Below, in pieces: positions 59,040 through 64,000 of a DNA stretch of 64,000 bases; positions within the stretch are counted from its first letter, which is position 1; the number at the start of each line of letters is the position of its first letter. This stretch comes from DATGMB01 sp035293845. Lineage in GTDB: Bacteria > Acidobacteriota > Terriglobia > Bryobacterales > Bryobacteraceae. Position numbers and translations under genes: made by a program. Location of the stretch: contig DATGMB010000240.1 of assembly GCA_035293845.1 (NCBI GenBank), positions 1 through 64,000 of the forward strand, in the 5' to 3' direction. A model generated the notes under the pieces. It was given only the letters and a program-made list of their open reading frames with translations, did not search any database and was not told where the DNA came from.

Positions 59040-60362
59040 TTATCTGCCCGCCGTGACCCGGTACAACCCCGACGCGTGCGGCGCCAGTGTAAACGTGTAC
59101 CCGCCGGCCGCGGCGCCGAGATCCTTCCGCTCCCAGAGGTCGCGCAGCAGGCACCGCTCGGGAAGTTGCAATGCGCCCCAATCCACGTGGATCGTAGCGG
59201 GGCGATCGCCGGAATTGAAGACGCCGAGGTATTTTGCGTTTGGCTCCGGCGCGGCGGCGGTCCAGGCAACCTGCGGTCCCGCCTGCCAGAATGGGTATCC
59301 GTGTTGTCCCTGCTGATCCACCGCCAGCACTTCGTCGTTGGTCAGGAGCGACAGCGTGAAATCGTCATTGGTTGGCAGGTCGCCGCCAAACATCAGCGGC
59401 GATTGCGCGATCGACCACAGGCTCATCACGGTTTTCGCTTCGTCGTGCGTGAAGCGGCTCGTGCGGTCGTTGCCGCGCTCGGCCCGCAGGCCGATATGGC
59501 CCAGGGGCAGCATGTCGGCGTCCGGCCACGCTCCCGGCCTGCCCACGCCGCCCCACACGGAGAGCAGCAGGAACATCTGCTTGAGCGATTGCCAGTCGTC
59601 CCAGAAATCGTCCGAGATGCGCCACAGATTCGCGTTCTCCTGCAGGAACGCCAGATCTTTGATTGTGGCGGGGCCCGGTGAAAGGCTGAGCACGATGCTG
59701 CGCCCGGTCTTCGCAATCGCGCGATGCAGGGCCGCGATCTCATCGCGATGCACGGGGCGTGCGATGTCATCGGCCTTGATGTAGTCGACGCCCCATTCGG
59801 CGTACAGCCGGAGCAGCGAATCGTAGTAGTCCTGGGCGCCCGGACGGCTCATGTCCACTCCGTACATGTCGCTGTTCCACGGGCAGACCGAGTGGATGTC
59901 CGCGATTTCGGCGGCGCGGGCCCGGCTGCCGGAGACGGGCAGATTCTCGCGCACCGCCTGCCGCGGTATACCGCGCATGATGTGAATGCCGAACTTCAGT
60001 CCGAGTCCGTGAATATAATCGGCGAGGGGCTTGAACCCGCGCCCGCCGGCGGCCGAGGGAAACCGGTTTTCCGCCGGGATCAGCCGCCCGTAGCCGTCCA
60101 TCGCAAGTTCCGCGTTCGGCCGGTAGCCGTGTGCCTGCGGATGCATCTCCGACCACTGAATGTCCACAACCACGTACTGCCAGCCGTGCGGCTTCAAGTA
60201 GCGCGCCATGGAATCGGCATTGGCCTTCACCTCGGCCTCCGTGACCGTGGTGCCGTACGCATCCCAACTGTTCCATCCCATCGGCGGCCGGGCGGCAGGC
60301 AGCTCGGCGCCGCTGGAAAGACCGGCTAGAACGAGAGAGGCAATCGCGGCGAGGGCTCGCAT
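59040..60362 (-). CDS. Exported alpha-galactosidase, glycoside hydrolase family 27
   Basis: The 440-residue enzyme has a signal peptide (MRALAAIASLVLAGLSSGAE) and the GH27 opening RPPMGWNSWDAYGTTVTEAE with YVVVDIQWSE. The nucleophile is the aspartate after KA in VDYIKADDIARP. The acid/base candidate is in LWRISDDFWDDWQ. The C-terminal beta-sandwich ends APHASGLYRVTAGR. It releases terminal alpha-galactose, or a related sugar, from oligo- or polysaccharides in the periplasm. Neighbouring exported sugar enzymes suggest a plant- or microbial-glycan degrading role. Confidence 0.92.
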   Translation of the reverse strand: MRALAAIASLVLAGLSSGAELPAARPPMGWNSWDAYGTTVTEAEVKANADSMARYLKPHGWQYVVVDIQWSEMHPQAHGYRPNAELAMDGYGRLIPAENRFPSAAGGRGFKPLADYIHGLGLKFGIHIMRGIPRQAVRENLPVSGSRARAAEIADIHSVCPWNSDMYGVDMSRPGAQDYYDSLLRLYAEWGVDYIKADDIARPVHRDEIAALHRAIAKTGRSIVLSLSPGPATIKDLAFLQENANLWRISDDFWDDWQSLKQMFLLLSVWGGVGRPGAWPDADMLPLGHIGLRAERGNDRTSRFTHDEAKTVMSLWSIAQSPLMFGGDLPTNDDFTLSLLTNDEVLAVDQQGQHGYPFWQAGPQVAWTAAAPEPNAKYLGVFNSGDRPATIHVDWGALQLPERCLLRDLWERKDLGAAAGGYTFTLAPHASGLYRVTAGR

Positions 60363-60422
60363 AGAATTCGTGGCGCTATTTTCTCATGAGGCGCGTGCCG
60401 CGTCGGATGCGCCGGACGCGCC

Positions 60423-61214
60423 TTACCGGATCAGCTCTTTGAGCCGTTTCCACGCTTCCTCGCGCGCCTTGACATTCGCGGCATGCGTCGGCGCTTTGCT
60501 GGTCGGATCCTCGCCCTCGCGCATGAATCCATGGCCGGCGCCTTCGTAGATTACCGGCTCGTACTTCTTCCCGGCGGCCTTCATCTTCTCTTTGGTCGGC
60601 TCGACCGTTGCGGTGACGCGCGCGTCGTTGCCGCCGTAGAAACCGTAGACGGGCGCTTTGATGCGCTCCAGGCCGTCCTTGGGCGGACCGCCGTAGAAGA
60701 CGAAAGCGGCTTTCAGATCCGGCCGGTTCGTCGCGTACCGGAAGCTCTGGCCGCCGCCGTAGCAGAAGCCGGCGACGTAGAGATTGCCGCTGGCGGAAGG
60801 CTGTTTGAGCGCGTAGTCGGCGGCGGCGTTGAGGTCGGCGGTGATCTGGTCGTCCGGCAGGTCGCGGATGGCCTGGCCGACAGCCGTCGAATCCATCGAC
60901 TTCGTGCCGCCGCCATTCGGCCCTTTGCCGCTCAGCAGGTCCGGCGCGATGGCGATGTAGCCCGCGGCGGCGAACTCATCGGCCGCGAGCTGCGCCCAGT
61001 CGGAAAGCCCGAAGATTTCGTGAATCACGAGCACCACTGGCGCTTTGCGGCTAACCTCCGGGTAGACGATGTAGGCGTCGACCGCCCGTCCGTCATGCTG
61101 CAGTTTGACCCATTCGCGGTGGCGCGGGGACTTTTCCAGTTTCTCCTTCGCCCAATCCTGGGCGTGGAGGGCGGGAGCGAGCATGGCGGCGAGAGACAGC
61201 AGGAGGAGCTTCAT
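60423..61214 (-). CDS. Exported dienelactone hydrolase-family protein
   Basis: The 263-residue alpha/beta hydrolase has a signal peptide (MKLLLLSLAAMLAPALHAQ), the oxyanion region VVLVIHEIFGLSDW, the nucleophile elbow GFCYGGGQ with cysteine in place of serine as in dienelactone hydrolases, aspartate in FYGGNDARV and histidine in GAGHGFMREG. The natural ester substrate is unknown. The ATG has TACTTT (61226-61221) 6 nt upstream, a leaderless geometry. Confidence 0.9.
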   Translation of the reverse strand: MKLLLLSLAAMLAPALHAQDWAKEKLEKSPRHREWVKLQHDGRAVDAYIVYPEVSRKAPVVLVIHEIFGLSDWAQLAADEFAAAGYIAIAPDLLSGKGPNGGGTKSMDSTAVGQAIRDLPDDQITADLNAAADYALKQPSASGNLYVAGFCYGGGQSFRYATNRPDLKAAFVFYGGPPKDGLERIKAPVYGFYGGNDARVTATVEPTKEKMKAAGKKYEPVIYEGAGHGFMREGEDPTSKAPTHAANVKAREEAWKRLKELIR

Positions 61215-61234
61215 GGGGATAAAGTAGCAGAAGT

Positions 61235-61255
61235 CAGGAGCTAGGAGCTAGGAGC
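61235..61255. repeat. Heptamer array (CAGGAGC, TAGGAGC, TAGGAGC)
   Basis: Three phased 7-bp units between two minus-strand genes. Read on the minus strand as GCTCCTA units, the array supplies the stop TAG of the acetyltransferase gene (61250-61248). Confidence 0.85.
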
Positions 61256-61736
61256 CACAGGACGCGCTCCTTCGCTCCAGGAGCACCGTGTCGCGCCACG
61301 TGCCGCGCAGGCAGCCGATGCGCTCGCGCACGCCGACGACGCGGAAACCGGCGCGGCGGTGCAGTGCGATGCTGGGGAGATTTTCGGGGAAGATTCCGGC
61401 CTGCAAGGTCCAGATTCCCTGGTGCTCCGATTCGGCGATCAGCGCCGCGAGCAGCGCCCGGCCCACTCCCTGCCCGCGCGCCCGCGCCGCAACGTAGATA
61501 CTCACTTCGGCAACGCCGCCGTAGACGCATCGGGACGAGACCGGGCTGAGGGCGGCCCAGCCCAGTACGGCGCCGTCCGCGCGCGCTACCAGCCGGCTGT
61601 GCGGCAGGTGGCGGGCGTCCCATTCCGGCCAATCCGGGGCCGCGGCCTCGAAGGTGGCATTGCCGGTCGCGATGCCCTCTTCGTAAATCGAGCGGACGGA
61701 CGGCCAATCCGTGGCCGTCATGGGTTCCAGTGTCAT
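61248..61736 (-). CDS. GNAT N-acetyltransferase, phosphinothricin acetyltransferase-like
   Basis: The 162-residue protein fits the PAT/Bar/YncA group: TATDWPSVRSIYEEGIATGN, VLGWAALSPVSSRCVYGGVA, EVSIYVAARARGQGVGRALL with the acetyl-CoA loop RGQGVG, and LHRRAGFRVVGVRERIG. Relatives acetylate amino acids such as methionine sulfoximine or phosphinothricin. The stop codon is provided by a heptamer array in the inverse orientation. Confidence 0.88.
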   Translation of the reverse strand: MTLEPMTATDWPSVRSIYEEGIATGNATFEAAAPDWPEWDARHLPHSRLVARADGAVLGWAALSPVSSRCVYGGVAEVSIYVAARARGQGVGRALLAALIAESEHQGIWTLQAGIFPENLPSIALHRRAGFRVVGVRERIGCLRGTWRDTVLLERRSASCGS

Positions 61737-61747
61737 CTGGTTTCAGG

Positions 61748-62599
61748 TCAGTGCGTCATCGCGTAGACGACGTAATTCACGCCCAGCCGGATGCCCAGCG
61801 CGGAAAACTTCTCCGGATACCGCGGATCGTCGGCCCATTCCCAGGAATCGCCGACGTCGTTGTTGAACGTCATCGTGACCATCAGGCGGCCCTTGTCGTC
61901 GTAGATGCCGCGCCAGTGCGGGACGGTGCCCTCGGCGCGGCGCGACATCGGGCCGCGGCGCGAGAGCGCCCATTGGCCCAGGATCTGGTAACGGTCGTCG
62001 AGGTCGTAGACGGCGTGGAAGACGGGGTCGGCGTTTTCGATCTCGACGATGGGGCGGTCGGGGAAAACCTTGTGCATCGTCTCGTCGAAGCGTTCCCATT
62101 CGTCATCGTTCCAGAAATCGTCCATGTAGATGAAGCCGCCGCGCAGTAGAAATTCGCGCAGGATTTTCACCTGCGGATCGGTCAGCTTCCAGTCGCCCAT
62201 CTCGCCGGCAACCAGCCAGGGCCAATTGAAGAAGTCGTCGGCATCGTCGGGATTCACGGGCTGCTCGGAGGAGCGCGCGGAGATGCGCGTGAGGCGGCGG
62301 AGCGCAGCGGCGAAGTGGCGGTCGGCGCGCGGATAGTCCTGCGTCCAGCTCGTGCCGCCCTCGCGCCAGTCCGGCAGGCCGCCCCAGCGGCTCCAGCGGC
62401 TGAAGCGGGCATTGGGATGCTGCGGATACATCAGCCGCGCCTGCACCCATTCGGCCGGCTCCAGATAATCCGGCGGCAGCGGGATATTGTCGTATCCCTC
62501 CATGCTGCGGTAAACGCGGAAGGGGCGCTGCGCATACACGGCGCCGATGAGCAGCAGCGCGAGACCGCCGCCGCAGACACACGCGCGGCGATTAAGCAT
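61748..62599 (-). CDS. Exported DUF4159 family protein
   Basis: From MLNRRACVCGGGLALLLIGA (ATG at 62597-62599, a signal peptide) the protein has 283 residues. It matches the DUF4159 pattern: TSWTQDYPRADRHFAAALRR, LREFLLRGGFIYMDDFWNDD, EWERFDETMHKVFPDRPIVE and MVTMTFNNDVGDSWEWADDP. These proteins look like class I glutamine-amidotransferase-like flavodoxin folds without known activity. The gene overlaps the preceding sugar isomerase-like gene by 8 bases, so they are probably co-transcribed. Confidence 0.85.
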   Translation of the reverse strand: MLNRRACVCGGGLALLLIGAVYAQRPFRVYRSMEGYDNIPLPPDYLEPAEWVQARLMYPQHPNARFSRWSRWGGLPDWREGGTSWTQDYPRADRHFAAALRRLTRISARSSEQPVNPDDADDFFNWPWLVAGEMGDWKLTDPQVKILREFLLRGGFIYMDDFWNDDEWERFDETMHKVFPDRPIVEIENADPVFHAVYDLDDRYQILGQWALSRRGPMSRRAEGTVPHWRGIYDDKGRLMVTMTFNNDVGDSWEWADDPRYPEKFSALGIRLGVNYVVYAMTH

Positions 62600-63488
62600 A
62601 AGCCGCCTCCACCTGCTTGCGAAGGAACGCCACATCGCGCTTGATGGCCGCCGGCTGGTCCGAGGTTGGATAGTCGACCGCGACGGACACCGGGCCGGTA
62701 AACCGCGCCCGCGCCAGGCCCGCGAACAGCTTCGGCCAGTCCACCATGCCCTCGCCGAGCGGGCAGGCCGCGCGTTTCCAGGCGCCGCCCTCCTTCGTCC
62801 AGTAGAAATCGCGCGCCGTCACCATGCGGATGCGCGGCAGCGCCAGCCGGAACGCGGTCTCCCAGCCCGGCCCGCCCTGCTCGACCGCATAGCCGGCGTC
62901 GAAATCGTAGCCGACGGTGCGCGGGTCCATGCCGCGGATCAGCATCTGCGCGTCCCAGATCGCGCCGCCGAACTGGCCCGCCACGTTCTGGATCAGCACC
63001 GTCATATTGGCCGCGCGCGCCAGCGCGGCGAGCCCGGCGAGGTCGCGCTGCACCTCGGCCAGGCGGGTTTCGATTTCGCCGCCGGTGTATTTCCAGTGGC
63101 CGGCGCGGAACAGCGGAACGCCCATCTGGCTGGCGAAGCCCGCCATGGTGCGGATCGTGTCGTCGGCGAGCGAGGTGTAGCCGGTCGTGAGGACGGGCAC
63201 ATCCACGCCGGCGCCCGTGAGGGCCTCGATGGCGCGTTCCACGTCCAGGTCGAAATGCTCGCGGCGGATGTGGCTGCCCGGCATTACCGCGAGGTCGCAG
63301 CCATCCACGCCCAGGCTGCGCAGCACCGGGCCGAGCTCGTCATAGCCGATCTGGATCAGGACCTGCGAATAGAGGCAGATGGAGGGCGTGGTGCGCGCTT
63401 TGGGCCCGGCGGCCTGGCGATCTTGCGCGGCCCGCGCCTGCCATGCCGCGGCGGCGCCGGCGAGGATTTGGCGTCTCGAAAGGGCCAT
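62592..63488 (-). CDS. Exported sugar phosphate isomerase/epimerase-like TIM barrel
   Basis: Two ATGs are possible: 63500 (MDSRMALSRRQ) and 63488 (MALSRRQILAG). TACAAT at 63510-63505 is only 4 nt from the first, which favours the second. The protein has a Tat-like signal (LSRRQILAGAAAAWQ) and a xylose-isomerase-like barrel: LGVDGCDLAVMPGSHI, RTVGYDFDAGYAVEQGGPGW, IRMVTARDFYWTKEG and PVSVAVDYPTSDQ with candidate metal residues. It has about 298 residues. The substrate is unknown. Confidence 0.82.
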   Translation of the reverse strand: MALSRRQILAGAAAAWQARAAQDRQAAGPKARTTPSICLYSQVLIQIGYDELGPVLRSLGVDGCDLAVMPGSHIRREHFDLDVERAIEALTGAGVDVPVLTTGYTSLADDTIRTMAGFASQMGVPLFRAGHWKYTGGEIETRLAEVQRDLAGLAALARAANMTVLIQNVAGQFGGAIWDAQMLIRGMDPRTVGYDFDAGYAVEQGGPGWETAFRLALPRIRMVTARDFYWTKEGGAWKRAACPLGEGMVDWPKLFAGLARARFTGPVSVAVDYPTSDQPAAIKRDVAFLRKQVEAAYA

Positions 63489-63502
63489 GCGCGAATCCAT
63501 TG

Positions 63503-64000
63503 CTATTGTAGTCTTTTCCGCGGCGCCGTCTGGCCTGCCGCCTTGCGCAGCACGGCTTCGCGATCGCCCTTCTGCCATGCCTGCTCGACCTCCTGGTCCT
63601 TCATCCCCGCCAGGCGGCCCGCTAACAGGAACGGCGGCAGCGCGTAGCGCGGCGTTTTCCAGCGGGCCATCTCGAGCACCGCGTCGAGCGCGCGCTCGCG
63701 GATCTGGCCGAGGACCGGGGCAGCGCCGTGGTCGGTGAGCGAAAGCAGCAACTGCACCGCGCCCGTGCGGTCGGTCAGCACGACTGAGTGCAGCAGTTCG
63801 ACCGCCCATGTCGCCGGAATGCGCAGGCCCAGAGCCGGCCGGCTGGAGGCCAGCACCGCGACCGCGTGCAGCGCGTGCAGGCCGTTGGCGCGCACGGTTT
63901 CGTCGGGGTCCTGGATAGCGAGTTGCAAATCTTCGATAATGTCCGCTTTATTCGGCGCGTAGCCGATCATGGCGGCGGCCGCGGCGCGCTGCTCCGGATC
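63503..64000 (-). CDS. HEAT-repeat protein, C-terminal part (cut by window end)
   Basis: The frame is open to base 64000 and no start is seen, so the gene extends beyond the window. The visible 165 residues contain HEAT-like helical repeats (DPEQRAAAAAMIGYAPNK, LQLAIQDPDETVRANGLHAL, AVQLLLSLTDHGAAP, ERALDAVLEMARW) and a basic end (GQTAPRKRLQ). HEAT solenoids usually bind other proteins; no specific function can be given. It ends 3 to 15 bases before the isomerase-like start, which may place both in one operon. Confidence 0.75.
   Translation of the reverse strand, partial: DPEQRAAAAAMIGYAPNKADIIEDLQLAIQDPDETVRANGLHALHAVAVLASSRPALGLRIPATWAVELLHSVVLTDRTGAVQLLLSLTDHGAAPVLGQIRERALDAVLEMARWKTPRYALPPFLLAGRLAGMKDQEVEQAWQKGDREAVLRKAAGQTAPRKRLQ

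Overview
The window looks like a chromosome segment of a soil Acidobacteriota, most likely the Bryobacterales/Solibacter lineage. This rests on gene content, not on any search: an ADOP-type duplicated orphan permease, a sigma/anti-sigma pair whose partner carries a carboxypeptidase-regulatory domain, many Tat- or Sec-exported sugar enzymes, a DUF4159 protein, very high GC, and frequent starts lacking a Shine-Dalgarno sequence but with a -10 hexamer only 5-10 nt upstream.

Layout. 1-4433 is an AT-richer accessory patch: an ATP-binding regulator gene is split into two halves (1-522 and 4176-4433) by about 3.65 kb holding an IS fragment, a frameshifted LanC-like cyclase relic and an intact ADOP permease. 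4600-6585 encodes the two E1 subunits of a 2-oxoacid dehydrogenase. 6771-9807 is a GH2/GH1-like glycosidase pair. 9850-13455 holds a DinB-like protein, a lipoprotein amidohydrolase and gamma-glutamyltransferase. 13578-17852 has a biotin carboxylase/biotin carrier operon divergent from fur and an FHA-GAF-SpoIIE phosphatase. An AT-richer SDR gene and two strong RNA hairpins precede the nitrogen operon amt-glnB-glnD (19159-23248).

23260-26733 contains a scar: a 5' trmFO copy fused in frame to a 3' glnD copy, next to an archaeal-type riboflavin kinase gene, then genuine trmFO and xerC. 26739-31088 has a MATE exporter facing a two-gene MtrB-like barrel plus decaheme cytochrome unit. 31127-35882 has an aminotransferase/oxidoreductase pair and lipid-linked sugar transferases. 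36276-37628 is a compact sortase system: one exported protein with a C-terminal sorting signal followed directly by its sortase. Then come alaC, an ECF sigma/anti-sigma pair, a GT4, and a 1007-residue modular surface protein with chitobiase-C-terminal-like and duplicated modules.

45001-56641 is mostly housekeeping (homogentisate dioxygenase, yacG-rimO, cmk-lysC, a PpiD-like foldase, DedA) plus VCBS, VOC, GH5-like and metallopeptidase genes. 56769-64000 is a minus-strand series of exported sugar-related enzymes (Gfo/Idh/MocA, GH27, dienelactone hydrolase, sugar isomerase-like) and a HEAT-repeat gene cut by the window end.

Two window-wide patterns stand out. Seven genes stop inside arrays of 7-bp repeats (TAGGAGN, CAGGAGN, TGGGGAT) whose TAG unit is the stop codon, and opposing arrays form hairpins between genes. 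About a dozen genes have a promoter geometry that predicts leaderless mRNAs. No rRNA, tRNA or CRISPR array was seen.
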